This document shows positions 1 to 6,696 of a DNA stretch of 14,629 nt, piece by piece (positions within the stretch are counted from its first letter, which is position 1; each line of letters starts with the position of its first letter). This stretch comes from Ectopseudomonas composti (GTDB lineage Bacteria; Pseudomonadota; Gammaproteobacteria; Pseudomonadales; Pseudomonadaceae), in NCBI GenBank assembly GCA_946886245.1, contig CAMPIF010000052.1, positions 1 through 14,629 of the forward strand. Reading direction: 5' to 3'. A program made the translations under genes and the position numbers. The notes under the pieces were generated by a model. The model was given only the letters and a program-made list of their open reading frames with translations, ran no database searches and was not told the DNA's origin.

Positions 1-944
1 GCACCGCACTGGGCCGTTTCGCTCACGAAGGCCTGGTGTTCGCCCCGGTCAAACCGGGTCGTCCGGTGGTCTGCTATTCCGGCGACGACTCGCAGAACGA
101 GTACATCTACAAATTCGTCAGCCGCGGCAGGTACATACCGGGTCGCAGCAACGGCAGCCTGCTCGATGAAGGCACGCTCTACGTGGCGCGCTTCAAGGCC
201 AACGGCAAGGGGCAGTGGCTGCCACTGGACATCAGGGACAAGGCGTTCCAGGCCGCCTGCAGGGCTGCCGGAGTAAGCTTCGCCGACCAGGGCGAGGTGC
301 TGATCAACACCCGCCTGGCTGCCGACATCGTGGGCGCCACCAAGATGGATCGCCCGGAATGGGGGGCAGTGAATCCGAACAACGGCGACGTCTACTTCAC
401 GCTCACCAACAACAGCTCGCGCACCGTCGTCGATGCGGCCAACCCGCGCCCAGCCAACGCTTACGGTCACATCATCCGCTGGCGCGAGCAGAGCCGCGAC
501 TATGGCGGCCGCGAGTTCGTCTGGAGCCTGTTCCTGCTGGCGGGGCCGGAGAACGACAGCCTCGACCCCAACGGCAGAGCGCTGACCGCCGACAACCGCA
601 TGGCCAGCCCGGACGGCCTGTGGTTCGACGACGATGGCCGTCTGTGGATCCAGACCGACATGAGCGGCAGCCAGCTCGCCAGCGGCCCGTTCGGCAACAA
701 CCAGATGCTGGTTGCCGAGCCCAGCACCGGCGAGGTCAAGCGCTTCCTGGTCGGCCCCGTGGGCTGCGAGGTCACGGGCATCACCGCCACGCCGGACTTC
801 CGCACGCTGTTCGTCAACATCCAGCACCCGGGCGAAGGCTCGACTCCGACGGACTTTCGCAGCACCTGGCCGGACGGCCCCGGTCGCCGCCCACGCTCGT
901 CCACCGTGATCGTCACGCGCGAGGACGGCAAACCGCTGTTCTGA
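1..944 (+). CDS. PhoX-family (DUF839) phosphatase, C-terminal part
   Basis: The reading frame is open from base 3 of the window to the TGA at 942-944 (313 codons), so the gene begins upstream and only the C-terminal part is visible. The GTG at 36 is internal; the frame before it reads TALGRFAHEG, a typical internal PhoX segment. Other family landmarks are NPNNGDVYFTLTNN, MASPDGLWFDDDGRLWIQTD and TPDFRTLFVNIQHPGEGS, followed by a terminal WPDGPGRRPRSSTVIV stretch. PhoX enzymes are calcium/iron-dependent alkaline phosphatases exported by the Tat pathway to the periplasm. The N-terminal Tat signal and part of the metal site lie outside the window, so export and activity cannot be judged. It could be a PhoX-like paralogue rather than the phosphate-starvation enzyme itself. 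A strong hairpin follows 8 bases after the stop. Family membership is confident, exact substrate is not. Confidence 0.9.
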   Translation, partial: TALGRFAHEGLVFAPVKPGRPVVCYSGDDSQNEYIYKFVSRGRYIPGRSNGSLLDEGTLYVARFKANGKGQWLPLDIRDKAFQAACRAAGVSFADQGEVLINTRLAADIVGATKMDRPEWGAVNPNNGDVYFTLTNNSSRTVVDAANPRPANAYGHIIRWREQSRDYGGREFVWSLFLLAGPENDSLDPNGRALTADNRMASPDGLWFDDDGRLWIQTDMSGSQLASGPFGNNQMLVAEPSTGEVKRFLVGPVGCEVTGITATPDFRTLFVNIQHPGEGSTPTDFRSTWPDGPGRRPRSSTVIVTREDGKPLF

Positions 945-951
945 TCCACAC

Positions 952-988
952 GCCTGCACCTTCTCGCTCCTGACGAGAAGGTGCAGGC
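952..988 (+). terminator. 15-bp perfect hairpin after the phosphatase gene
   Basis: Bases 952-966 and 974-988 are perfect reverse complements around a 7-base loop, starting 8 bases after the phosphatase stop codon. The stem is stable (GC-rich at its outer end). The position suggests a transcription terminator, but no uridine-rich run follows (the next bases are ccctattcg), so it may instead be a 3'-end stabilising hairpin or a weak terminator. Confidence 0.55.
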
Positions 989-1067
989 CCCTATTCGATG
1001 CTTGGACAGGCAAGGCGCGGCTGCAGCTTCTACGCTGGAAGGCAATCGACTCGCGCAAGGACTGCCC

Positions 1068-1724
1068 ATGCCCCGTTCCACTCTGCTGCTCGGCAGTTGC
1101 ATCCTGATTGGCAGCGTGACACTCGCCTGGTTCTGGCAACGCCCCAACGCCGAAGAACCTGCACGCTTGCCGCCAAGGCCAGCTTCAGTGCAGCTCCCCA
1201 CTCAAGGCAGCGCCCCGCCAGCACCAGTCGAACTGAGCCCCGAGCAACTGCACCTGCTCGCCAGGCCCGAAGTCCGGCAACAGCAACGGCGCCTGGATTT
1301 TCATCAGCGCTACAGAGACTTCATCGAGCACGCCACGGAACTCGACAGCAGCAGTCGCGAAGCTCAGGCGCAGACGCTGAGTGAGGGCATCGATGCACTG
1401 CAGCGCCAAGGTGAAGTGGCCTTGAGCGAGGCCCTGTTGCTGCAGATCGCCCTGATCAAGGCAGTCAGCGAAGACGAAGATGAGCAGAAGAGACGCGCTG
1501 AAGCGCTGATCGAGCGTTACCAGGCCATCAGCGCCGAGCGTGAGGCCAAACTGGCGCAACGACCTGACCCGAACTTCGAACGCTACAAGGCCGAGGAAAA
1601 AAATATCGTCGAAGAAGTGCGCGGCCTGCAGGACATTCCCGATGGACTCACTCGCGACCAGTACCTCAGGCAACGCCTGCAAGAGGCTCGCGAGCGCAAT
1701 TACCAACAAGCCCCGGATAGCTGA
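1068..1724 (+). CDS. Unrecognised membrane-anchored, helix-rich protein
   Basis: The start at ATG 1068 is chosen because AAGGA (1057-1061) sits 6 bases upstream and the protein then opens directly with a hydrophobic segment. The frame is open further back to a GTG at 981, but that lies inside the preceding hairpin. The product has 218 residues. Residues 4-23 form one membrane segment with arginines on either side. Residues 26-58 are a proline-rich linker (ten prolines). From about 59 to the end the sequence is highly charged and predicted helical/coiled-coil (e.g. EDEDEQKRRAEALIERYQ), ending in a segment near 190-212 with PDGLTRDQYLRQRL. Most of it should sit in the periplasm, tethered to the inner membrane. 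I do not recognise the family. The layout (anchor, Pro/Ala-rich linker, helical body) recalls lipase foldases (Lif/LipB), but those are usually about 340 residues and I do not see their RxxFDY-type motif. It converges with a secreted hydrolase gene. Confidence 0.8.
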   Translation: MPRSTLLLGSCILIGSVTLAWFWQRPNAEEPARLPPRPASVQLPTQGSAPPAPVELSPEQLHLLARPEVRQQQRRLDFHQRYRDFIEHATELDSSSREAQAQTLSEGIDALQRQGEVALSEALLLQIALIKAVSEDEDEQKRRAEALIERYQAISAEREAKLAQRPDPNFERYKAEEKNIVEEVRGLQDIPDGLTRDQYLRQRLQEARERNYQQAPDS

Positions 1725-1755
1725 ACGCGGCGGCGACCCAAGCTGCCGCCGCGTT
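1724..1755. terminator. Shared hairpin between convergent genes
   Basis: Bases 1724-1734 (aacgcggcggc) and 1745-1755 (gccgccgcgtt) form a perfect 11-bp stem with a 10-base loop. It begins at the last base of the plus-strand stop codon and ends 14 bases before the minus-strand stop. That placement suggests a bidirectional terminator for both genes. Thymine runs are short on the plus side (gttgcttt) and absent on the minus side, so efficiency is uncertain. Confidence 0.55.
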
Positions 1756-1769
1756 GCTTTCGCGCCTGT

Positions 1770-3167
1770 TCAGAGCAACTGGTCCAGCAGGTAATAGAGC
1801 AGATTGAATGGTTTGTTGCGGTCGGCCACATCGCTGCTTTCCGACGCATCCAGCACCTGCCCACCGCCGTCGAGAACGCTGCTGACGAAGTTGTCCAGTT
1901 GCAGATTCTGCTCCTGGATATCGGAGTTGGCGAACTCGATGATGCTGGTGCAGTGACTTTCGTTGACGTTACGCACCTGCGGGAAATAACCACCGACATT
2001 GCCCAGGCTGGCCAGTTGGCTGCGCAGACGCGTGGTGTCCGTCGCCCAGCGCTGCTTGATCAGTGCTTCCTTGGCGGCCTGATTTGGCGCATTGGCGATC
2101 TCCGGGTAGAAGCGCTCGTAGGAATAGGACGAATAGTTCAGGTCCTGCCAGAAATGCGCATGCCCCATGCGATCACCTGGCAGATTGCTCGAAAGCGCCG
2201 GATACAGGCTACCCAGATCGTTGCGATTGAAGCCGGGCAGACGCGCCTGCAGGTACTGCAATGGCCCCTGAGTGGCATCGAGGCCCCAGGCCTGACGAAT
2301 CAGCGTCTGCAGCGGATAGGAAGGATAAGCCTGGTTGTCGCCAGCCAGCGCGGTATAGACGGGCCCTGAATCGTTGATCAGGTACCCCCGGTTCGGCGCG
2401 ATGTCCTGGCGCAGGTTGGCGTAGTTGGTCAGGCTGCCCGCGCCGCCGGCACTGCAGCCCGTGGTGAGCATCTGGGTCGGTCGCGGCAGGTTGTCCTTCA
2501 GCCACCCCACCACCGCGCGCATGTTGCGCAAGCCGTTGTGGTGCCACACCAGCGGGGGATTTTCCCCCTGCGGGTCTTCGTAGACCGCCACCTTGTCGCC
2601 GGAGTAGATATCGCCCGTACAGTACGGCACGTAGACCATGTTCCAGTTCTGCGTCTTGACGCGCGTCCAGGGGTGCAGACGCACGACGAAGGGACTCACC
2701 AGACTGGCGCCGGGATTGAGCAGCGACATGTAGTCATCGGCAATCCCATCAGGATTGCGCGCGCCACGTATGCCGCTCTGCCCGCTGCAACTGGCGTAGT
2801 CCCAGCAGGCGCCACCACCTTCTAGATAAACGATGGTATTGCGCGTGTTCGGCACACGGTTGATGAAGAACTTGTAGGGCGAGCCGTTGCCGCACACCGC
2901 ACCGGTCTGTGGCGCCATCTGAATCGTTTGCCAACCGTAGTAATTGCCGGGGTTGAAGCCGCTGTTGAAACCACTCGGATTGGCCAACAACGGGTAGGGC
3001 CCCACACGCTGCGCGGGCGTCACCGGATTATCGGCCCTGGGCGGGGCCACCAGATTGCTCAAGCTCTGCCAGAAACTGTAATCCCCCAGCTCCGCGCTGG
3101 CAGGCGCGCTCAGGGCTAGCAACAGAACGGTGGGGACAATACGCGGCAAGGACTGGACAACAGGCAT
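1770..3167 (-). CDS. Secreted pectinacetylesterase/Notum-family serine hydrolase
   Basis: The 465-residue product starts at the ATG at 3167-3165, because GAGGGG (3175-3180) lies just upstream and the protein then opens with a Sec signal peptide (hydrophobic core 10-20, predicted cleavage after Ala-Ser-Ala at 23-25). The in-frame ATG at 3182 has no ribosome binding site. Family marks are the oxyanion-region motif EGGGACWDYASC (116-127), PYCTGDIYSGD (181-191), the nucleophile elbow GCSAGG (Ser239) and NESHCTS (His405, likely the catalytic histidine). Asp342 in FWQDLNYSSY is a candidate for the acid, but I am unsure. Six cysteines in the mature chain suit a disulfide-bonded exported protein. The family includes plant pectin acetylesterases and animal Notum, both carboxylesterases. 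The bacterial substrate is unknown, and pectin is not implied. It is transcribed divergently from nuoA and convergently with the small membrane protein gene. Confidence 0.88.
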   Translation of the reverse strand: MPVVQSLPRIVPTVLLLALSAPASAELGDYSFWQSLSNLVAPPRADNPVTPAQRVGPYPLLANPSGFNSGFNPGNYYGWQTIQMAPQTGAVCGNGSPYKFFINRVPNTRNTIVYLEGGGACWDYASCSGQSGIRGARNPDGIADDYMSLLNPGASLVSPFVVRLHPWTRVKTQNWNMVYVPYCTGDIYSGDKVAVYEDPQGENPPLVWHHNGLRNMRAVVGWLKDNLPRPTQMLTTGCSAGGAGSLTNYANLRQDIAPNRGYLINDSGPVYTALAGDNQAYPSYPLQTLIRQAWGLDATQGPLQYLQARLPGFNRNDLGSLYPALSSNLPGDRMGHAHFWQDLNYSSYSYERFYPEIANAPNQAAKEALIKQRWATDTTRLRSQLASLGNVGGYFPQVRNVNESHCTSIIEFANSDIQEQNLQLDNFVSSVLDGGGQVLDASESSDVADRNKPFNLLYYLLDQLL

Positions 3168-3174
3168 GGCAAAA

Positions 3175-3180
3175 CCCCTC
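3175..3180 (-). promoter_or_regulatory. Ribosome binding site deciding the hydrolase start
   Basis: On the minus strand the sequence reads GAGGGG, then 7 bases, then the ATG at 3167. The alternative in-frame ATG at 3182 overlaps this site and has only an AT-rich, purine-poor stretch before it. This supports the downstream start, which also places the signal peptide at the very N-terminus. Confidence 0.6.
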
Positions 3181-3306
3181 ATGTTGTTATTCGTACGAAG
3201 GGTCGGCATACCCAGGCAGGGGCAACTGCGCAGACCCAGCGGGTGGTGGGCACTGCTCGATCGATGACATATCGCGCTTTGGCGATTCATGCACGCTAGT
3301 ACAAAA

Positions 3307-3327
3307 TCAGCGAGGCAGCCTCGCTGA
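3307..3327 (-). terminator. 21-bp palindrome, terminator-like on the minus strand
   Basis: Bases 3307-3316 and 3318-3327 are perfect reverse complements around a single central base (TCAGCGAGGC, A, GCCTCGCTGA). Read on the minus strand, the GC-rich stem is followed directly by TTTTGT, which is the layout of an intrinsic terminator; no such run follows on the plus strand. It lies 140 bases upstream of the hydrolase start, so it would act on a leftward transcript coming from 3330 or beyond: an attenuated leader, a small RNA or an insulating terminator. It could also simply be a protein-binding palindrome. Confidence 0.45.
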
Positions 3328-3543
3328 ATGAATAAGATTTGGTGATAGAACAAGTCTTTCGATATGCGTTATTGGAATTTAATGCGAGGCCCTGCTGCTT
3401 TGGCCTTAACACCAAAGTGGCAATGAATTGCTTATCTCGCCGAAGCTCATCAGAGCTCGAAATGAGGCAGATTACTCAGGTGAATGGCTGTTGGAAATTG
3501 CCAGAACAGAGCTGTCAGCTATAGTCCTGAAACGTCGGGCCAT

Positions 3544-3611
3544 GCAGTTCGACGCAGAATTGCATCGATGCGACAAGTCAATCAGAAGCTCGACAGAAAC
3601 GATCGAACTGC
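3544..3611. repeat. Long-range 9-bp inverted repeat enclosing a palindrome
   Basis: Bases 3544-3552 (gcagttcga) and 3603-3611 (tcgaactgc) are perfect reverse complements separated by 50 bases. The spacer contains a 10-bp palindrome at 3562-3571. Together they could fold into a closed stem with an inner hairpin, as in a structured RNA, or mark paired protein sites. A 9-bp pairing at this distance can arise by chance in a region of this size, so confidence in function is low. Confidence 0.3.
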
Positions 3612-3617
3612 GCGAAT

Positions 3618-3671
3618 AATTTTTCTCTGAAAAATTTACTTACAGTTGGTCTGCACATAGTATTGTATACA
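3618..3671 (+). promoter_or_regulatory. Candidate nuo operon promoter with AT-rich inverted repeat
   Basis: A sigma-70-like pair TTTACT (3635-3640) and TAGTAT (3658-3663) is separated by 17 bases; each hexamer matches the consensus at 4 of 6 positions. An AT-rich stretch directly upstream contains a perfect 8-bp inverted repeat, 3618-3625 (aattttTC type) and 3629-3636, which overlaps the -35 region and could be an UP element or an operator. Transcription would start near 3670, giving a leader of roughly 78 bases. TATACA at 3666-3671 is an alternative -10 but lacks a well-spaced -35. Confidence 0.35.
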
Positions 3672-3679
3672 CACTTCGC

Positions 3680-3704
3680 GCCAGCGCCCTCGACGGCGCC
3701 TGGC
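3680..3704 (+). other. GC-rich hairpin in the predicted nuo leader
   Basis: Bases 3680-3688 (gccagcgcc) pair with 3695-3704 (ggcgcctggc) with one bulged C, around a 6-base loop. It would lie near the 5' end of the nuo mRNA, about 45 bases before the nuoA start and clear of its ribosome binding site (3736-3741). A role in mRNA stability is plausible but not shown; no uridine tract follows, so it is not an obvious terminator. Confidence 0.4.
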
Positions 3705-3748
3705 AGCTACCAGATTAAAAGCCGTTCCTTAATTCAAGGAGTACCGGC

Positions 3749-4162
3749 ATGCCTGATGCGGTAACGACCATGTCCCATAACTGGGCTTTCGCTGTGTTCT
3801 TGCTGGGTGTCTGTGGGCTCATCGCCTTCATGCTCGGCGTTTCCAGTCTGCTCGGCAGCAAAGCCTGGGGACGCAGCAAGAACGAGCCTTTCGAGTCGGG
3901 CATGCTTCCTACCGGCAGTGCGCGCCTGCGCCTGTCAGCCAAGTTCTATCTGGTCGCGATGCTCTTCGTGATCTTCGACGTTGAAGCCCTCTATCTCTTC
4001 GCTTGGGCAGTCTCGGTACGCGAAAGCGGCTGGGCGGGCCTGATCGAAGCTACAGTTTTCATAGCAATTCTGTTGGCAGGTCTTGTCTATCTTTGGCGTA
4101 TCGGGGCGCTCGACTGGGCTCCCCAGGGACGTCGTGAACGGCAGGCGAAGCTGAAACAATGA
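3749..4162 (+). CDS. nuoA: NADH-quinone oxidoreductase subunit A
   Basis: NuoA is a small membrane subunit of complex I that embraces NuoH near the quinone-binding junction. The 137-residue product starts at ATG 3749, with AAGGAG (3736-3741) 7 bases upstream; the ATG at 3770 has no comparable site. Three membrane segments are visible, at about 13-36, 64-88 and 98-118. The conserved loop between the first two carries KNEPFESG (44-51), and the second helix carries the acidic pair Asp77 and Glu79 in [14 protein letters not shown], part of the proton-path entry region. It is the first gene of the operon. nuoB's coding start follows its stop after 10 bases, and nuoB's ribosome binding site overlaps the nuoA stop codon, suggesting coupling. 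Confidence 0.98.
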   Translation: MPDAVTTMSHNWAFAVFLLGVCGLIAFMLGVSSLLGSKAWGRSKNEPFESGMLPTGSARLRLSAKFYLVAMLFVIFDVEALYLFAWAVSVRESGWAGLIEATVFIAILLAGLVYLWRIGALDWAPQGRRERQAKLKQ

Positions 4163-4172
4163 GGCTTTGGCG

Positions 4173-4850
4173 ATGCAATACAAACTTACTCGGGTCGACC
4201 CGGATGCGCCCAACGAGGCGTATCCGATCGGCCAGCGGGAGGTCGTCTCCGACCCGCTGCTAGAGGACCAGGTTCACAAGAACATCTACATGGGCAAGCT
4301 CTCGGACGTGCTCAACGGCGCGGTCAACTGGGGTCGCAAGAATTCCTTGTGGCCTTACAATTTCGGCCTATCCTGCTGCTATGTGGAAATGACCACCGCC
4401 TTCACCGCCCCGCACGACGTGGCGCGCTTCGGCGCGGAAGTCATTCGGGCGTCACCCCGCCAGGCCGACTTCATGGTCATCGCTGGCACCTGCTTCATCA
4501 AGATGGCGCCGGTCATCCAGCGTCTCTATGAGCAGATGCTGGAGCCCAAGTGGGTCATCTCCATGGGTTCATGCGCCAACTCCGGCGGTATGTACGACAT
4601 CTACTCGGTCGTTCAGGGCGTGGACAAGTTCCTCCCCGTGGACGTCTACATTCCCGGCTGCCCGCCCCGTCCGGAGGCGTTCCTGCAAGGCTTGATGCTG
4701 CTGCAGGAATCCATCGGCCAGGAGCGCCGCCCGCTATCCTGGGTCGTTGGCGATCAAGGCATCTACCGTGCCGAAATGCCTTCGCAGAAGGAACAGCGGC
4801 GCGAGCAGCGAATCGCCGTTACCAACCTGCGTAGCCCCGACGAAGTCTGA
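4173..4850 (+). CDS. nuoB: NADH-quinone oxidoreductase subunit B (cluster N2)
   Basis: NuoB carries cluster N2, the last iron-sulfur cluster, which passes electrons to quinone. The product has 225 residues, starting MQYKLTR at ATG 4173 with GAGG (4161-4164) 8 bases upstream; the TTG two codons earlier is not used in this choice. The N2 ligands are all present: the tandem pair Cys68-Cys69 in GLSCCYVEM, Cys134 in MGSCANSGG and Cys163 in PGCPPRPE. Length and sequence are standard for gammaproteobacterial NuoB. It works at the interface of NuoCD, NuoI, NuoA and NuoH on the cytoplasmic face of the membrane. A 63-base spacer with a hairpin separates it from nuoCD, the loosest junction in the first half of the operon. 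Confidence 0.98.
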   Translation: MQYKLTRVDPDAPNEAYPIGQREVVSDPLLEDQVHKNIYMGKLSDVLNGAVNWGRKNSLWPYNFGLSCCYVEMTTAFTAPHDVARFGAEVIRASPRQADFMVIAGTCFIKMAPVIQRLYEQMLEPKWVISMGSCANSGGMYDIYSVVQGVDKFLPVDVYIPGCPPRPEAFLQGLMLLQESIGQERRPLSWVVGDQGIYRAEMPSQKEQRREQRIAVTNLRSPDEV

Positions 4851-4853
4851 GCC

Positions 4854-4875
4854 GATGCTTGCCTGCGCAAGCGTC
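4854..4875 (+). other. Hairpin in the nuoB-nuoCD spacer
   Basis: Bases 4854-4862 (gatgcttgc) pair with 4867-4875 (gcaagcgtc) in a 9-bp stem with one G-U pair and a 4-base loop. It starts 3 bases after the nuoB stop. No uridine run follows, so it looks like an mRNA processing or stability hairpin rather than a terminator. Confidence 0.45.
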
Positions 4876-4913
4876 ACGCCCACTTTCTACGTTGATCGAC
4901 AGCGACCGAGACC

Positions 4914-6695
4914 ATGACTCAAGACACCGTTGTGTCCATACCGCCTTACAAGGCTGACGACCAGGACGTCGTCGCCGAACTGCGCGCCCGTTTTGGCGAC
5001 GACAGTTTCACCCTGCAATCGACCCGCACCGGCATGCCGGTACTCTGGGTCGCCCGTGAGCGACTGATCGAAGTCCTCACCTGCCTGCGCAACCTGCCGC
5101 GCCCCTATGTGATGCTCTTTGATCTGCACGGGGTCGACGAGCGCCTGCGCACCCAGCGTCGCGGCCTGCCGGACGCCGACTTCACGGTGTTCTATCACTT
5201 GATGTCGCTGGAGCGTAACAGCGACGTGATGATCAAGGTCGCCCTGAGCGAGCGCGACCTCAACCTGCCGACCGCCACCAGCATCTGGCCCAACGCCAAC
5301 TGGTACGAGCGCGAAGTCTGGGACCTGTACGGCATCACCTTCACCGGTCACCCACACCTGAGCCGCATCATGATGCCGCCGACCTGGGAAGGTCATCCGC
5401 TGCGCAAGGACTACCCGGCGCGCGCCACCGAATTCGACCCGTTCAGCCTGACCCTGGCCAAGCAGCAACTGGAAGAAGAAGCCGCACGCTTCCGCCCCGA
5501 GGACTGGGGCATGAAGCGTGGCGGCGAGCACGAGGACTACATGTTCCTCAACCTCGGCCCCAACCACCCCTCCGCGCACGGTGCCTTCCGCATCATCCTG
5601 CAGCTCGACGGCGAAGAGATCGTCGATTGCGTGCCGGAGATCGGCTACCACCACCGTGGTGCCGAGAAGATGGCCGAACGCCAGAGCTGGCACAGCTTCA
5701 TCCCCTACACCGACCGTATCGACTACCTCGGTGGGGTGATGAACAACCTGCCCTACGTGCTGGCCGTGGAGAAGCTCGCTGGCATCAAGGTGCCGCAGAA
5801 GGTCGACGTGATTCGCATCATGCTCGCCGAGTTCTTCCGCATCACCAGCCACCTGCTGTTCCTCGGCACCTACATCCAGGACGTCGGCGCCATGACGCCG
5901 GTGTTCTTCACCTTCACCGACCGCCAGCGCGCCTACAAGGTGATCGAAGCCATCACCGGTTTCCGTATGCATCCGGCCTGGTATCGCATCGGCGGCGTCG
6001 CCCACGACCTGCCGCGCGGCTGGGACAGGCTGGTCAAGGAATTCGTCGACTGGCTGCCCAAGCGCCTCGACGAATACGAGAAAGCGGCACTGAAGAACAG
6101 CATCCTCAAGGCCCGGACCATTGGCGTTGCGCAGTACAACACCAAGGAAGCGCTGGAATGGGGCACCACCGGTGCCGGCCTGCGCGCCACCGGTTGCGAC
6201 TTCGACCTGCGCAAGGCTCGGCCCTACTCCGGCTACGAGCACTTCGATTTCGAGGTGCCGCTGGCCGTCAATGGCGATGCCTATGACCGCTGCATGGTGC
6301 GCGTGGAGGAGATGCGCCAGAGCATCCGCATCATCGACCAGTGCCTGAAGAACATGCCTGAAGGCCCGTACAAGGCGGACCATCCGCTGACCACGCCGCC
6401 GCCGAAAGAACGCACGTTGCAGCACATCGAAACCCTGATCACCCACTTCCTGCAGGTTTCCTGGGGCCCGGTCATGCCGGCCAACGAAGCCTTCCAGATG
6501 ATCGAGGCGACCAAGGGCATCAACAGCTACTACCTGACGAGCGACGGCAGCACCATGAGCTACCGCACCCGGATTCGCACCCCCAGCTTCCCCCATCTGC
6601 AGCAGATCCCCTCGGTGATTCGCGGCAGCATGGTGGCGGACCTGATCGCCTACCTGGGCAGTATCGACTTCGTCATGGCCGACGTGGACCGCTGA
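4914..6695 (+). CDS. nuoCD: NADH-quinone oxidoreductase fused subunit C/D
   Basis: One 593-residue protein combines the 30-kDa NuoC (about residues 1-190) and 49-kDa NuoD (about 200-593) subunits, as in Escherichia coli and other gammaproteobacteria. NuoC is marked by [19 protein letters not shown] (129-147) and [10 protein letters not shown] (159-168). NuoD begins after a short linker and has [10 protein letters not shown] (214-223), where His218 corresponds to the quinone-headgroup histidine, and TDRIDYLGG, where Tyr271 corresponds to the partner tyrosine. NuoD forms the quinone chamber with NuoB and NuoH. The ATG at 4914 is preceded only by a weak GAG at 4908-4910, so translation initiation may be modest. 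nuoE begins one base after its stop codon. Nothing is missing relative to the family. Confidence 0.98.
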   Translation: MTQDTVVSIPPYKADDQDVVAELRARFGDDSFTLQSTRTGMPVLWVARERLIEVLTCLRNLPRPYVMLFDLHGVDERLRTQRRGLPDADFTVFYHLMSLERNSDVMIKVALSERDLNLPTATSIWPNANWYEREVWDLYGITFTGHPHLSRIMMPPTWEGHPLRKDYPARATEFDPFSLTLAKQQLEEEAARFRPEDWGMKRGGEHEDYMFLNLGPNHPSAHGAFRIILQLDGEEIVDCVPEIGYHHRGAEKMAERQSWHSFIPYTDRIDYLGGVMNNLPYVLAVEKLAGIKVPQKVDVIRIMLAEFFRITSHLLFLGTYIQDVGAMTPVFFTFTDRQRAYKVIEAITGFRMHPAWYRIGGVAHDLPRGWDRLVKEFVDWLPKRLDEYEKAALKNSILKARTIGVAQYNTKEALEWGTTGAGLRATGCDFDLRKARPYSGYEHFDFEVPLAVNGDAYDRCMVRVEEMRQSIRIIDQCLKNMPEGPYKADHPLTTPPPKERTLQHIETLITHFLQVSWGPVMPANEAFQMIEATKGINSYYLTSDGSTMSYRTRIRTPSFPHLQQIPSVIRGSMVADLIAYLGSIDFVMADVDR

Positions 6696-6696
6696 C

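Larger units (their letters stand above)
3168..3748. other. Divergent intergenic region, no convincing gene
   Basis: This 581-base stretch separates the hydrolase gene (minus) from nuoA (plus). It is less GC-rich than its surroundings, most clearly between about 3330 and 3670. Short open frames exist (for example 3428-3619, 63 codons from a TTG), but they lack ribosome binding sites, use codons that are rare in the neighbouring genes (AGA, CGA, ATA) and resemble nothing I know. Besides the separately listed hairpins it holds small perfect palindromes at 3190-3199 (ttcgtacgaa) and 3562-3571 (gcatcgatgc). It should contain the promoters of both divergent units. Confidence 0.7.

Noticed and set aside
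981..1067. Earlier GTG start extending the 218-residue protein by 29 residues
   Set aside because: The GTG lies inside the right arm of the preceding hairpin, and the extension would bury the membrane anchor. ATG 1068 has a good ribosome binding site.
1089..1100. Lipoprotein-like LLGSC near the start of the 218-residue protein
   Set aside because: The cysteine is residue 11, too early for a signal peptide, and the hydrophobic stretch continues well past it. A membrane anchor fits better.
3428..3619. 63-codon frame from a TTG upstream of nuoA
   Set aside because: No ribosome binding site, rare codons, no recognisable motif. Kept only as part of the intergenic description.
4914..6695. nuoC-nuoD fusion as a novelty
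   Set aside because: The fusion is standard in Escherichia coli, Pseudomonas and other gammaproteobacteria.
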